Assembly: GCF_024355225.1 (NCBI RefSeq)
Contig: NZ_VCNH01000008.1
Span: forward strand, 1,178,001-1,242,000
Reading direction: 5' to 3'
DNA: 64,000 bases
Source: Roseovarius sp. M141
GTDB lineage: Bacteria; Pseudomonadota; Alphaproteobacteria; Rhodobacterales; Rhodobacteraceae
The notes under the pieces are model-generated. The model had not been told where the DNA came from. It made no database searches and saw only the letters and a program-made list of their open reading frames with translations. Positions 18,088-27,388 of this stretch are shown here, one piece after another. A program made the translations under genes and the position numbers. Each line of letters starts with the position of its first letter. Positions within the stretch are counted from its first letter, which is position 1.

Positions 18088-18115
18088 TTGCGTCGAAATA
18101 CTTTATCGATAATAA
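18088..18115 (+). promoter_or_regulatory. Predicted bio operon promoter
   Basis: TTGCGT at 18088-18093 and TAATAA at 18110-18115, with a 16-base spacer, form a plausible sigma-70 promoter. The first BioR-like box overlaps the -10 element, so bound repressor would block RNA polymerase. This would place the transcript start near 18122. Confidence 0.45.
18103..18112. promoter_or_regulatory. BioR-like operator, box 1
   Basis: TTATCGATAA is a perfect 10-base palindrome one base off the alphaproteobacterial BioR consensus (TTAT, C/A, T, ATAA). It overlaps the predicted -10 element. A GntR-type regulator gene lies at the far end of the same operon. Confidence 0.6.
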
Positions 18116-18142
18116 ATTTAACCAGCGAACCAAAGATGAAAG

Positions 18143-18152
18143 TTATCGATAG
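18143..18152. promoter_or_regulatory. BioR-like operator, box 2
   Basis: TTATCGATAG matches box 1 at nine of ten positions. Its centre is exactly 40 bases from that of box 1, about four helical turns, so two bound dimers would lie on the same DNA face. It ends just before the chosen bioB start at 18154. Confidence 0.55.
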
Positions 18153-18153
18153 A

Positions 18154-19134
18154 ATGGCCGACGCAAAAACTGTCTGGACCCGCGAGACCGCAAAAAACCT
18201 ATATGATCTGCCGTTCATGGACTTGCTCTACCGGGCGCAGACCGTCCATCGCGCGCATTTTGATCCAAACCGGATTCAGATGTCCCGACTCCTGTCGATC
18301 AAGACCGGGGGCTGCGCCGAGGACTGTGCCTATTGCTCGCAATCGGCGCGCAATGGTTCCCAGCTTTCGGCCTCGAAACTCATCGAGGTGGAGCGCGCCC
18401 TGAGCCAGGCCCGCAAGGCCCGTGATGCGGGGGCTACCAGATTCTGCATGGGGGCTGCATGGCGCGAACCCAAGGCGCGGGACATGGATGCGCTTGTGGC
18501 CATGGTCGAAGGGGTAAAGGCGCTGGGCATGGAGACCTGCATGACGCTCGGGATGCTGGATGACACGCAGGTCGTGCAATTGCGCGACGCCGGGCTGGAC
18601 TATTACAATCACAATATCGACACGTCCGAACGCTTTTACCCGGAGGTCATTACAACCCGCGGCTTTGCTGATCGGATCGATACGCTGAACCGGGTCCATG
18701 AGGCGGGTATCAAGGTTTGCTCGGGCGGGATTCTGGGCATGGGCGAGGGCATTGACGACCGGCTGGACATGCTGGTCACACTTGCCAATCTGCCGTCGCC
18801 GCCGGGGTCGGTGCCGATCAACATGTTGATGCCCCAGCAGGACACGCCGCTGGCCGATGCAGCCCCGGTCGATCCGATCGACTTTATCCGCATCATCGCG
18901 GTCGCCCGGATCATGATGACGCAATCCTATGTCCGCCTTTCCGCCGGTCGCAGCGAGATGAGCACCGAAATGCAGGCGATGTGTTTCTTTGCCGGGGCGA
19001 ATTCGATCTTTGTGGGCGACACGCTGCTGACCGCAGAGAACCCCGAAGAGAACAGCGACATGGCGCTTTTGGCCAAACTGGGCATACAGCCCGAGGAGGC
19101 CGAAGGTCACAGCAGCGTGCAGGCCGCACAATGA
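18154..19134 (+). CDS. bioB: Biotin synthase
   Basis: BioB is the radical-SAM enzyme that inserts sulfur into dethiobiotin. The radical-SAM cluster motif CAEDCAYC has cysteines at residues 54, 58 and 61. Further family segments are [35 protein letters not shown] and the [2Fe-2S] arginine region RLSAGR. The start is ambiguous: 18154 (MADAKTVW) leaves both BioR-like boxes in the leader, whereas 18136 (MKVID) would place box 2 inside the gene. Neither has a good ribosome site. It is first in bioBFDAGC and overlaps bioF by ATGA. Confidence 0.92.
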   Translation: MADAKTVWTRETAKNLYDLPFMDLLYRAQTVHRAHFDPNRIQMSRLLSIKTGGCAEDCAYCSQSARNGSQLSASKLIEVERALSQARKARDAGATRFCMGAAWREPKARDMDALVAMVEGVKALGMETCMTLGMLDDTQVVQLRDAGLDYYNHNIDTSERFYPEVITTRGFADRIDTLNRVHEAGIKVCSGGILGMGEGIDDRLDMLVTLANLPSPPGSVPINMLMPQQDTPLADAAPVDPIDFIRIIAVARIMMTQSYVRLSAGRSEMSTEMQAMCFFAGANSIFVGDTLLTAENPEENSDMALLAKLGIQPEEAEGHSSVQAAQ

Positions 19135-20261
19135 CCACGCAGGCCCGGATCGGCGGGGCGCTTGACGCCTTGGCGTCCCGCCATCGCCTGCGCGCGCTTG
19201 CGCCCCAGACCGGGCTGGATTTCGCCTCCAACGACTACCTTGGGCTGGCCGGCTCGACCCTGCTGGCGGATGCCGCGCAGGAGGCCTTGGCGCGGGGCGT
19301 TCCTGTCGGGGCGGGTGGATCGCGCCTGCTGCGCGGGAACCACCCCGAACATGAGGCGGTTGAGGCCGAGGCAGCGGCATTCTTTGGCACTCAGGCAGCG
19401 CTGTTCATGGGCGGCGGGTTTCAGGCAAACCAAGCGATCTTTGCCAGCCTGCCTGCCGCTCAGGACCTGATTCTGCATGACGCGCTTATCCATGCCAGCG
19501 CCATAGAAGGAATGCGGCTGGGCCGGGCGGCAACGCGCGCCTTTCCCCATAATGACATCGGCGCGGCCATGCGGAGTCTGGCACAGTGGCGCGGTGAGGG
19601 GGGGCGCGGACAGGTCTGGATCGCGGTCGAGAGCGTCTATTCCATGGAGGGCGACGTTGCGCCCCTTGCAGACCTTGCGCAGATGGCCCGCGAAGAGGGC
19701 GCGGTGCTGGTGGTCGATGAGGCCCACGCCACCGGGGTCTTTGGCGCAGAAGGTCGTGGGCTGGCGGATCGGCTGGATGCGCAGGTGCTGACGCTGCACA
19801 CCTGCGGCAAGGCGCTGGGTGTCGCTGGGGGGCTGATCTGCGGTGCAAAGGTGATGATCGACATGCTCATTAATCGCGCCCGTCCCTTTGTCTTTGCGAC
19901 AGCCCCCTCGCCGCTGAATGCCGCGCTGGTCCGGGCGGCGCTGCGCGCGCTGCAATCGCACCCCGATCTGATCCTAGAGGCTGGGCAGCGTGTGGCACAT
20001 GCCCATGCAGAGGCCCGCAGGCTTGGTGTCGTGGGCGCCCTGCATAGCCAGATCATCCCCGTTGTGATCGGCGCGGACCAGCCCACAATGATGCGCGCCA
20101 AGACCCTGCAAAACATGGGCTTTGACGTGCGGGGCATCCGCCCTCCCACTGTGCCGCGCGGCACATCCCGGCTGCGGATTTCGATCACCGGCAATATCGA
20201 CCACGCCCAAGTCACCGCGCTTTTCATGGCCATTGCCGATCAACAAAGAGAGGTCGCATGA
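19131..20261 (+). CDS. bioF: 8-amino-7-oxononanoate synthase
   Basis: BioF is the PLP enzyme that condenses pimeloyl-thioester with L-alanine. It starts [14 protein letters not shown], with [11 protein letters not shown] near residue 28, the D-x-A-H segment VVDEAHATG, and the PLP lysine in [12 protein letters not shown]. Its 376 residues are family-typical. The start overlaps the bioB stop and the end overlaps bioD by 4 bases. Confidence 0.93.
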   Translation: MTTQARIGGALDALASRHRLRALAPQTGLDFASNDYLGLAGSTLLADAAQEALARGVPVGAGGSRLLRGNHPEHEAVEAEAAAFFGTQAALFMGGGFQANQAIFASLPAAQDLILHDALIHASAIEGMRLGRAATRAFPHNDIGAAMRSLAQWRGEGGRGQVWIAVESVYSMEGDVAPLADLAQMAREEGAVLVVDEAHATGVFGAEGRGLADRLDAQVLTLHTCGKALGVAGGLICGAKVMIDMLINRARPFVFATAPSPLNAALVRAALRALQSHPDLILEAGQRVAHAHAEARRLGVVGALHSQIIPVVIGADQPTMMRAKTLQNMGFDVRGIRPPTVPRGTSRLRISITGNIDHAQVTALFMAIADQQREVA

Positions 20262-20878
20262 CGCCGATTGTCATCACGGGAACCGACACCGGCGTCGGCA
20301 AGACCGTCTTTGCGGCCGGTCTGACCGCTGCCCTCGGGGCGAGCTATTGGAAACCGGTGCAATCGGGCCTCGAAGAGGCGACGGACAGTCAGATCGTCGC
20401 AGCACTATCGCAGCGCCCGGTCCTGCCCGAGACCTATCGGCTGCGGCGCCCGGCCTCGCCGCATCTTGCGGCCGAGGATATGGACATCGAAATCGACCTT
20501 GCCCAGCTGTGTTTGCCGCAGGTGGACGGCCCGCTTGTGGTCGAGGGGGCAGGCGGCGTCATGGTGCCGCTGAATCGCAGGGTTTTCTTTCTCGAACTTT
20601 TTGCCGGCTGGAACGCCCCGGTCATTCTGGTTGCCCGCACGCAGCTTGGCACGATCAATCATGCTGCGCTGTCGCTCATGGCCCTGCGCGGTGCGGGGTG
20701 CCGCGTGCTGGGGGTTGCCTTCGTCGGCGCCGCTGAACCGGAGGTGGAGCAGACCATCGCCGAGATGTGTCAGGTGCGGCATCTGGGGCGGCTCGGGCCG
20801 CTGGCCGACCTAACGCATGAGACCCTTGCACACGCCTTTCAGGACATCGACCTCGACGCCATCCGGAGCGCTCTATGA
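20258..20878 (+). CDS. bioD: Dethiobiotin synthetase
   Basis: BioD closes the ureido ring of dethiobiotin from diaminopelargonate, CO2 and ATP. The P-loop is GTDTGVGKT at residues 7-15, followed by YWKPVQSG and VVEGAGGVMVPL. At 206 residues it is typical. Both ends overlap neighbours by ATGA, showing tight coupling with bioF and bioA. Confidence 0.93.
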   Translation: MTPIVITGTDTGVGKTVFAAGLTAALGASYWKPVQSGLEEATDSQIVAALSQRPVLPETYRLRRPASPHLAAEDMDIEIDLAQLCLPQVDGPLVVEGAGGVMVPLNRRVFFLELFAGWNAPVILVARTQLGTINHAALSLMALRGAGCRVLGVAFVGAAEPEVEQTIAEMCQVRHLGRLGPLADLTHETLAHAFQDIDLDAIRSAL

Positions 20879-22161
20879 CCCCTCTTGATTTTGACGCGCA
20901 GCACCTGTGGCACCCCTACACGAATGTCGCAGATCCGGGTCCGATGCATCTGGTCACGGGCGCCGAGGGCGTCTGGCTGACATGTTCGGACGGCACCCGC
21001 ATGATCGACGCCATGTCATCATGGTGGTGCGCGATCCATGGTCACCGTCACCCCGCGATCACCACTGCGATGAAACAGCAGATCGATACGATGCCCCACG
21101 TGATGTTCGGGGGCCTGACCCATACGCCCGCCATTGAGCTGGGCCGAAAACTTGTCGCGCTGCTCCCGGACGGGCTGAACCGCATATTTTATTGCGATAG
21201 CGGCTCGGTCTCGGTCGAGGTCGCGATGAAGATGGCGGTGCAGTACCAGATGGCCCGGGGCCATGATGGCAAGGTCGAATTTGCCACGACCCGGGGCGGC
21301 TATCATGGCGACACTTGGAAGGCGATGAGCGTGTGTGATCCGGAAAATGGCATGCACGGGCTGTTTCGCGGGGCGTTGTCGATCCAGCATTTCATTCCCC
21401 GCCCGCCGATCCGGATCGACGATGTCTGGCCTCAGGATCCTGCGGCCAACGGGCTTGCTGCGTTGGAGTGTCTGCTGCGCGATAAGGGGCGCCAAATCGC
21501 GGCGCTGATTGTCGAGCCGGTCGTACAGGGCGCCGGCGGAATGTATTTTTACCATCCGGGCTGGCTGCGCGGGGCGCGGGCGCTGTGTGATGCCCATGAC
21601 GTGCTGCTGATCCTTGACGAGATCGCCACCGGCTTTGGCCGCACCGGACGGCTTTTTGCGATGGACCATGCCGGGGTCGTGCCGGATATCCTCTGCCTTG
21701 GCAAGGCTTTGACTGGCGGGCATATCTCGTTTGCGGCAGCCGTGGCCAATGAAACCGTCGCGCGCGGAATCGGGGAAAGCGCGGCGGGTGTTTTCATGCA
21801 TGGACCGACCTATATGGCCAACCCGCTGGCCTGCGTCGCCGGGGTCGCGAGCCTTGGTCTGCTCGAAGATCAAGGCTGGCAGCGGCAGGTGGGCGATATC
21901 GAGGCGCAGTTGCGCGCTGAACTGGAGGCCGCGCGCGGCCTCGCGGGCGTTGCCGATGTGCGGGTGCTTGGCGCCATCGGCGTGATCGAGATGCACGATA
22001 CGGTTGACCCGCGTATCGCCCACAGTCTGGCACCCGAAACCGGCGTCTGGCTGCGCCCCTTCGCGCGCAATATCTATTGCATGCCGCCCTATATCATCAG
22101 CCCTGATGAGCTGAGCCGCGTCACCTCGGCCATGGTGGCGCTGGCGCGGGGTGCGCCATGA
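20875..22161 (+). CDS. bioA: Adenosylmethionine-8-amino-7-oxononanoate aminotransferase
   Basis: BioA is the class-III PLP aminotransferase that uses SAM as amino donor to make diaminopelargonate. It begins with HLWHPYTN, has MSSWWCAIHGHRHP, and carries the PLP lysine in CLGKALTGGHI. It ends before the next gene with a 4-base overlap. Its 428 residues match the family. Confidence 0.93.
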   Translation: MTPLDFDAQHLWHPYTNVADPGPMHLVTGAEGVWLTCSDGTRMIDAMSSWWCAIHGHRHPAITTAMKQQIDTMPHVMFGGLTHTPAIELGRKLVALLPDGLNRIFYCDSGSVSVEVAMKMAVQYQMARGHDGKVEFATTRGGYHGDTWKAMSVCDPENGMHGLFRGALSIQHFIPRPPIRIDDVWPQDPAANGLAALECLLRDKGRQIAALIVEPVVQGAGGMYFYHPGWLRGARALCDAHDVLLILDEIATGFGRTGRLFAMDHAGVVPDILCLGKALTGGHISFAAAVANETVARGIGESAAGVFMHGPTYMANPLACVAGVASLGLLEDQGWQRQVGDIEAQLRAELEAARGLAGVADVRVLGAIGVIEMHDTVDPRIAHSLAPETGVWLRPFARNIYCMPPYIISPDELSRVTSAMVALARGAP

Positions 22162-22778
22162 GGCGGCATTGGCTGGCGCGCAACGGCGGGCAGCAGCTGA
22201 CGCTGGTGTTCGGCGGCTGGGGGCTGGGGGCGGTGCCATTTGCGGGGCTGATAGGCGCCGGGGATGTGCTGGTCGTGGACGATTACAGGGCGCTCGATGA
22301 TCCGCTGCGCGAGGTGTCACAATATGATGGCATCCGCCTTTTGGCCTATTCCTTTGGCGTCGCCGCCGCGGCGCATTGGCTGTCGGCCCACACGCTGCGG
22401 CTTCAGCGGCTGGTGGCGGTCAACGGAACGCTCTGCCCGGCGGATGAAACCCACGGCATCGCGCCCGAAACCATCGCGGCAACGGCGCATGGGCTGAGCG
22501 CGGCCAGTTTTGCCCGGTTCTGTTGCCGGGTCGGCCATGCCGGGCCGATCCCGCGCATTGATGTGGCGGCGGCGCAGGCCGAGCTTCGGGCCATTGCGCA
22601 ACGGGGCGGTGCCCCGCAGACCGAATTTGACCGGATCTGGATCTCACAGCACGACCGGATCATCCCGACGCGCGCGCAGCAGGCCGCGTGGCAGGCGCAA
22701 TCCTGCGCTGTCCGGCGCCTGCGCGCTGCGCATCAACCCTTTGCAGCTGGTCAAAACTGGCAGGACTGGTTCGCATGA
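22158..22778 (+). CDS. bioG: Pimeloyl-ACP methyl ester esterase, BioG type
   Basis: BioG (DUF452, alpha/beta hydrolase fold) releases pimeloyl-ACP from its methyl ester, the job done by BioH in Escherichia coli. The nucleophile serine is in LLAYSFGVAAA, a variant of G-x-S-x-G. FGGWG near residue 20 and SQHDRIIPT near the C-terminus (the Asp/His region) fit the family. At 206 residues it is normal. It lies directly before bioC, the methyltransferase that makes its substrate. Confidence 0.87.
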   Translation: MRRHWLARNGGQQLTLVFGGWGLGAVPFAGLIGAGDVLVVDDYRALDDPLREVSQYDGIRLLAYSFGVAAAAHWLSAHTLRLQRLVAVNGTLCPADETHGIAPETIAATAHGLSAASFARFCCRVGHAGPIPRIDVAAAQAELRAIAQRGGAPQTEFDRIWISQHDRIIPTRAQQAAWQAQSCAVRRLRAAHQPFAAGQNWQDWFA

Positions 22779-23545
22779 ATGCCTGTATCGCTGATCGCGC
22801 CAAACGCAGCTTCACCCGCAGTTTTCAGAGCTACCATGAGGGCGCCAGCGAACAGGCCCGTATCGCAGATGCGCTTGCACAGCGGCTTGCGGATCTGTCC
22901 CTGTCCAAACCCTTTCAAAGTGCCTTTGAGATCGGCTGCGGCACCGGGCATTTGACCCATGCATTGCTGAACCGGTTTTCCATCGCATCGCTGACAGTGA
23001 ACGATCTGGTGCCGAATGCGTGCCATCTGGCGGAGTCGGTCGGCGCGGATTTTTTGGAGGGCGATATCCGCAGCGTTATCTGGCCCAAGGCCCCGCATCT
23101 GATCGCCTCGGCATCGACCCTTCAATGGATGGATGCCCCCGAAGCGCTGTTGCGCAAGGCGGCTCAAACTCTGGCGCCGGGTGGTTGGCTGGCTTTTTCG
23201 GGCTTCGGACCTGCGCAGTTCAACGAATTGCGTGCCCTTGGATCTACTGCACAGGCGCCCGGTCTATGTTTGCCAGAGGCGCTGGCGGGTGCTGTGCAAA
23301 CGGCAGGCGCGGGCAGGTTCGAAATTGCGGATGTGGGGCAGGACCGGCGGCAGCTTTGGTTTGACAGCCCCATAGACGTACTCAGGCATCTCCAGCAAAC
23401 CGGTGTGAATGCGGTTGCGGCGAACACCTGGACCCGCGCAACCCTCGCGCGTTTTAGCGCGCGATATATCGAAGCGTTTGGCGCCCCCGGAGGCGTGCCG
23501 CTCACCTATCATCCGATCTGGATTATCGCGCACAAGGACGCCTGA
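22775..23545 (+). CDS. bioC: Malonyl-ACP O-methyltransferase
   Basis: BioC methylates malonyl-ACP to disguise it as a fatty-acid primer for pimelate synthesis. The SAM-binding motif I is EIGCGTGH at about residues 51-58. RAKRSFTRSFQSYHEGA near the N-terminus is the family lead-in, and SASTLQWMD is motif IV. The start at 22775 overlaps the bioG stop by ATGA; an in-frame extension to 22688 would lie inside bioG. It is the last gene of the operon. Confidence 0.9.
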   Translation: MNACIADRAKRSFTRSFQSYHEGASEQARIADALAQRLADLSLSKPFQSAFEIGCGTGHLTHALLNRFSIASLTVNDLVPNACHLAESVGADFLEGDIRSVIWPKAPHLIASASTLQWMDAPEALLRKAAQTLAPGGWLAFSGFGPAQFNELRALGSTAQAPGLCLPEALAGAVQTAGAGRFEIADVGQDRRQLWFDSPIDVLRHLQQTGVNAVAANTWTRATLARFSARYIEAFGAPGGVPLTYHPIWIIAHKDA

Positions 23546-23647
23546 AGCGTTTTGCACACAATCCGGGTTACAGATTTGATGCCAAAATGCCCGCAACACT
23601 GAAGAGGCACGGACCTTTTCCCGGGTTCGGAAAAAACGCAAAGTGCT

Positions 23648-24256
23648 TTAGCTCAATCTTGTCAGATGGCGCCGCAGGATCGCGTCCGCCCTCGGGGCGT
23701 CCCGGTCGTGTATCGCCGCGATGATAGCATGGTGGTCAGGCTCCGAGCGCGGCTTCCAGCGGTCGGCATATTTGGCAAAGAAGTGGCGCGCATGGAGCAG
23801 TTGCAGATTGTTGATCTCTTCTGTCAGGCGCGGCATGTTGCACCCTGCGATGATGGCCATGTGGAACATGCGATTGGCTTCTTCCCACGCAAAAGCGGTC
23901 TCTGCCGCATCGCATTGCGCCTGAACCGTCTCAGCCTTGGAAATTTGCGCAGCGGTCAGTTTCGGCACCGATTGCAAGAGAGCCACGGGTTCCAACGCAC
24001 GACGCATCAGCCGCAGCTCATCCACCGTGTTCCTGTCCAGCGGCGCCACGCACATGCCCCGGCGCGGCAGGCTGGTGGCAAGGCCTTGTGCTGACAAATG
24101 CAACAAGGCTTCGCGCACGGTCACATGGCTGACGCCAAATTCACGCGCAATTTGGTCTTGGCCAAGCTTTTCGCCCGGCCGAAATTCTCCCCGGACAATT
24201 TTCATTGTCAATACACGTGCGATCTGGTCTGATTTTTTGCTGTGGGGAATATTCAC
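23648..24256 (-). CDS. bioR: GntR-family (FCD) biotin operon repressor
   Basis: The protein has an N-terminal winged helix (IARVLTMKIVRGEFRPG, then QIAREFGVSHVTVREALLHLS) and a C-terminal FCD ligand domain with histidines suited to metal binding. GntR regulators next to alphaproteobacterial bio genes are BioR, which represses biotin genes at TTAT-x-x-ATAA palindromes; such boxes lie before bioB. The gene converges on bioC. The start is unclear: no ATG precedes the helix-turn-helix. GTG at 24256 is used here, and a TTG at 24292 is possible. Autoregulation is not evident. Confidence 0.8.
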   Translation of the reverse strand: MNIPHSKKSDQIARVLTMKIVRGEFRPGEKLGQDQIAREFGVSHVTVREALLHLSAQGLATSLPRRGMCVAPLDRNTVDELRLMRRALEPVALLQSVPKLTAAQISKAETVQAQCDAAETAFAWEEANRMFHMAIIAGCNMPRLTEEINNLQLLHARHFFAKYADRWKPRSEPDHHAIIAAIHDRDAPRADAILRRHLTRLS

Positions 24257-24560
24257 GGATATATTCAAAATATTGTGGCTGCATCTTCCCAACTACAGGA
24301 ATTTGGTGGCCTGTAGAAGGTGAATAAATGCGTCGAGTCCGGACGTTGCAGGTGGCGATAGGCCCTACTGGATCGCAGACGGAAATCTGGAACCTGACCC
24401 CGTCAATCTGACTGTGATCCGGCCCTTTGCCGCGCGGCGCGTAGGCGGCGGAGCGGGGTGCGTTTTGACTTCGTGAGTGCCGTTGACAGATAGCCGAGCC
24501 TGTTTGTGACAAACGATACGCTAGAAAAACACCGTCAACTGGCGAATTCTCACTCCGCCG
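24257..24560. other. Gene-free stretch between bioR and the thiamine promoter
   Basis: No supportable gene. On the plus strand, about 24365-24478 stays open and reads like decayed coding sequence (WIADGNLEPDPVNLTVIRPF, then a stop), with no start or ribosome site. A TTGACA at 24484 has no matching -10. Confidence 0.35.
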
Positions 24561-24589
24561 TTGACAGAATATTATCAGAGAAATAGTTT
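24561..24589 (+). promoter_or_regulatory. Predicted thiamine operon promoter
   Basis: TTGACA at 24561-24566 is a consensus -35. TAGTTT at 24584-24589 follows with the ideal 17-base spacer. Transcription would begin around 24596, right at the 5' side of the TPP riboswitch. Confidence 0.55.
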
Positions 24590-24597
24590 GCAGCTTC

Positions 24598-24681
24598 AAC
24601 CGTTGGGGTGCCGGTATCGGCTGAGAGGCGAAAGCTAACCCATCGAACCTGATCCGGGCCATACCGGCGGAGGGAACGGTG
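24598..24681 (+). ncRNA. TPP riboswitch (THI box)
   Basis: The conserved core is present in order: GGGGTGCC, GGCTGAGAGG, ACCCATCGAACCTGATCCGG, then CCGGCGGAGGGA. Helix P1 pairs ACCGTT (24599-24604) with AACGGT (24675-24680). Thiamine pyrophosphate binding should turn down the downstream thi genes. It lies 69 bases before the first thi start. No terminator hairpin is obvious, so control may be at translation, although the first gene is now a remnant. Confidence 0.93.
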
Positions 24682-24750
24682 AAATTGCAGTTCTGGCTGC
24701 CGCTCCCGCACACCGTCTGTCCGCGACCCGCTGCAACACTAGGGGTCTTG

Positions 24751-24865
24751 ATGACATTTCAGGCATTGAGCGTCGCGGGGCCGCACAGCGGCGGTGGATG
24801 TGCTGGCCATCGGGCAGGTCCACCGGGTAGTGCATCACTTCCACGAGGTTTGGCGCATTGACTGA
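24751..24865 (+). pseudogene. thiD: thiD (HMP-P kinase) reduced to its two ends
   Basis: The ATG at 24751 begins MTFQALSVAGPHSGGG, the N-terminus of ThiD (normally A-L-S-x-A-G-S-D-S-GGG). From 24797 one base out of frame the sequence reads DVLAIGQVHRVVHHFHEVWR and two more codons to TGA at 24863-24865, the ThiD C-terminus (G-x-G-H-G-P-V-H-H-F-H). About 230 internal residues are missing, and both ends have substitutions (SD to PH, GHGP to VHRV). The stop overlaps the thiO start, as in an intact operon. Confidence 0.8.
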
Positions 24866-25838
24866 GGTTACCATTCTCGGCGCCGGGGTGGCCGGGCTTT
24901 GGGCCGCGCGCGCCTTGTTGGCGCATGGCATTCGACCGCAGCTATTTGACCGCCACGGCCCGCCGGGGCCGCATGGCTGCTCGTGGTGGGCGGGCGGTAT
25001 GTTGGCGCCCGATTGCGAGGGCGCAGTGGCCGAACCTGCCGTGGTGATCCATGGGGCCGGTGCCGCCGCGCATTGGGCCGAAGTCACCGAGGTGCAGAGC
25101 AACGGCACGCTGGTGCTTGCGCTTGATCGGGACCGCGCCGACCTTGGGCGTTTCGCCAGCCGCACCAGCGGCCATCGCACGGTGACGGCCGATGAAATCG
25201 CCGCGCTGGAACCGCATCTGGCCGGTCGGCATAGACGCGGGCTGTTCTTTGCGGATGAGGCGCATCTTGTCCCGCGGCGCGCGTTGGCAGACCTCACGGC
25301 GGGTCTGGCCGCAGAAGACGTTACGGTGCAGCGCGTCGAGGCCAAGCCCGGCGATCTGCCCGGCATCGTCATCGACTGCCGCGGGTTCGCAGCGCAGGCA
25401 GATTTGCTGAATTTACGGGCCGTGCGTGGTGAAATGGTGCTGCTGCGCGCCCCGGAAATCGAACTGACGCGCCCGGTGCGCCTGCTGCACACGCGCCATC
25501 CGCTCTACATCGTTCCGCGCGGCGACGGGCTGTTCATGCTGGGCGCCACCCAGATCGAAAGCGCCGCGCGCGGCCCGGTCACGGCACGTTCGGCGCTGGA
25601 GCTTCTGTCTGCGGCCTATGCGCTTGACCCGCGCTTTGGCGAGGCGGAAATCGTTGAATTTGGGGCTGATCTGCGGCCTGCTTTTCCCGACAACGTGCCG
25701 CGCATCATCCAGCGCGGCCGCGTGCTGCATCTCAACGGATTATACCGCCACGGTTATCTAATGGCGCCCGCACTGGCGCGCCAGGCGGCGGGTTTTATCG
25801 CAACCTCGGAGAAGGGGGATCTTTTCCATGATGATTGA
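24858..25838 (+). CDS. thiO: Glycine oxidase ThiO
   Basis: ThiO is an FAD-dependent amine oxidase that makes dehydroglycine for the thiazole ring. The dinucleotide motif ILGAGVAGLWAARALL starts at residue 6; WWAGGMLAP and HLNGLYRHGYLMAPALA are family segments near the FAD pocket. At 326 residues it is typical. The start is TTG at 24858 overlapping the thiD stop; no ATG is nearby. It is now effectively the first intact gene behind the riboswitch and overlaps thiS by 11 bases. Confidence 0.88.
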   Translation: MTEVTILGAGVAGLWAARALLAHGIRPQLFDRHGPPGPHGCSWWAGGMLAPDCEGAVAEPAVVIHGAGAAAHWAEVTEVQSNGTLVLALDRDRADLGRFASRTSGHRTVTADEIAALEPHLAGRHRRGLFFADEAHLVPRRALADLTAGLAAEDVTVQRVEAKPGDLPGIVIDCRGFAAQADLLNLRAVRGEMVLLRAPEIELTRPVRLLHTRHPLYIVPRGDGLFMLGATQIESAARGPVTARSALELLSAAYALDPRFGEAEIVEFGADLRPAFPDNVPRIIQRGRVLHLNGLYRHGYLMAPALARQAAGFIATSEKGDLFHDD

Positions 25839-26025
25839 TGTCAACGGCGCCGCGCACAAGATCGACGCCGCCAATCTGGCTGCGGCGCTGGAGCAACTGG
25901 GCTGGGGTGAGGCCCGCGTGGCGACCGCGCTGAACGGTCGCTTTGTCCCCGTCTCGCAGCGGCCAAACACGCCCTTGTCGGCTGGCGACCGGCTGGAAGT
26001 GTTGACCGCGATGCAGGGGGGCTGA
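25828..26025 (+). CDS. thiS: Sulfur carrier protein ThiS
   Basis: ThiS is a 65-residue ubiquitin-fold sulfur carrier. It starts MMIDVNG and ends in the obligatory Gly-Gly tail (EVLTAMQGG), which ThiF adenylates and converts to thiocarboxylate. It sits between thiO and thiG, the usual order, and is followed by thiG after two bases. Confidence 0.92.
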   Translation: MMIDVNGAAHKIDAANLAAALEQLGWGEARVATALNGRFVPVSQRPNTPLSAGDRLEVLTAMQGG

Positions 26026-26027
26026 GG

Positions 26028-26789
26028 ATGCGCGATTTTTATGGTGTCACGCTGGACAACCCGCTGATGCTGGGCACCTCGCAATACCCCTCGCCTGCGG
26101 TGTTGGAGGCCGCGTTTCGCGACTCGCGCGCGGCGGTCGCCACCGTTTCCCTGCGTCGTGAGCAGGGCGCGGGGCAAGCGTTCTGGGATTTGGTGCGCTC
26201 GCTTGGCGTGCATCTTCTGCCCAATACCGCCGGATGCCACAGCGCCCGCGAAGCGATTACAACCGCCCATATGGCCCGCGAATATTTCGAGACCGACTGG
26301 ATCAAACTGGAGGTGATCGGCCATGACGACACGCTTCAGCCCGACCCGTTTGAATTGGTCGAGGCTGCCGAAGCCCTCTGCGCGGCTGGTTTCAAGGTCT
26401 TTCCCTATATGACCGAAGATCAGGTGATCGCCGCGCGACTGGTCGAGGCAGGCTGCCGGGTGTTGATGCCTTGGGGGGCGCCGATCGGCTCGGGGCTGGG
26501 GCTGGCCAATCCTTATGGGCTACGCAACCTTCGCGCTGCCTTTCCTGATCTGGCATTGGTGGTTGATGCGGGTCTGGGCCTGCCCAGCCACGCGGCGCAG
26601 GCCATGGAGATGGGCTATGACGCGGTTCTGCTGAATACCGCCGTGGCGCAGGCCGACGATCCCGCCGCCATGGCGCGCGCCTTCGCGCTTGCCGCAGAGG
26701 CGGGCAAACTCACGGCCACCTCCGGCCCGATGCCAGCACGCGACATGGCTGTTCCATCGACTCCTCTGATCGGAAAGGCATGGCTATGA
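26028..26789 (+). CDS. thiG: Thiazole synthase
   Basis: ThiG assembles the thiazole phosphate from deoxyxylulose phosphate, dehydroglycine and ThiS-thiocarboxylate. The Schiff-base lysine is in [22 protein letters not shown] near the start, [17 protein letters not shown] and [13 protein letters not shown] are family signatures. At 253 residues it is normal. The start is 2 bases after thiS, and the end overlaps thiE. Confidence 0.94.
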   Translation: MRDFYGVTLDNPLMLGTSQYPSPAVLEAAFRDSRAAVATVSLRREQGAGQAFWDLVRSLGVHLLPNTAGCHSAREAITTAHMAREYFETDWIKLEVIGHDDTLQPDPFELVEAAEALCAAGFKVFPYMTEDQVIAARLVEAGCRVLMPWGAPIGSGLGLANPYGLRNLRAAFPDLALVVDAGLGLPSHAAQAMEMGYDAVLLNTAVAQADDPAAMARAFALAAEAGKLTATSGPMPARDMAVPSTPLIGKAWL

Positions 26790-27388
26790 CGGCGAAGCTG
26801 CCCCGTTTCTACCCGATTTTCGATAGCGCCGATTGGATCGCGCGGGCCATGGCCGTGGGGGTGCGTCTGGTGCAACTGCGCGTCAAGGACACACCTGAAC
26901 CCGCGCTGCGTGAGGAAATCCGCCGTGCGCTGGCGCTGACACGCAAACATGGCGCCGCGTTGGTGATCAACGACCATTGGCAGATCGCCCTTGAAGAGGG
27001 CGCCGATTGGCTGCACCTGGGTCAGGAAGACCTCGACACCGCGGATATCAAGGTTATTCGCCGCGTCGGCATACGCCTCGGACTCTCAACCCATGACCAC
27101 AGCGAGCTTGATCGTGCGCTGGCGCTTGCGCCCGACTATATCGCGCTTGGCCCTGTTTATCCGACGATCCTGAAACAGATGAAGTGGCGCGAACAGGGGC
27201 TTGATTGCGTGACCGAATGGAAGCGCCTATGCGGTGATGTGCCTGTTTGCGCCATCGGCGGCCTTTCGGTCGCGCGTGCGCCGGGTGTCTTTGCCGCCGA
27301 CGCCGATCTGGTGGCGGCAGTCACCGACATCACGCTGCACGCCGACCCCGACATGCGGATGCGCGCGTGGCTGGAGACCTGTGGATGA
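26786..27388 (+). CDS. thiE: Thiamine-phosphate synthase
   Basis: ThiE joins HMP pyrophosphate and thiazole phosphate into thiamine phosphate. [35 protein letters not shown] and [10 protein letters not shown] are the TIM-barrel phosphate and pyrimidine-binding segments. The start at 26786 has GGAAAGG 7 bases upstream and overlaps the thiG stop by ATGA; an ATG at 26780 is too close to that site. Its HMP-PP substrate needs a ThiD from elsewhere, because the local thiD is deleted. Confidence 0.9.
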   Translation: MTAKLPRFYPIFDSADWIARAMAVGVRLVQLRVKDTPEPALREEIRRALALTRKHGAALVINDHWQIALEEGADWLHLGQEDLDTADIKVIRRVGIRLGLSTHDHSELDRALALAPDYIALGPVYPTILKQMKWREQGLDCVTEWKRLCGDVPVCAIGGLSVARAPGVFAADADLVAAVTDITLHADPDMRMRAWLETCG

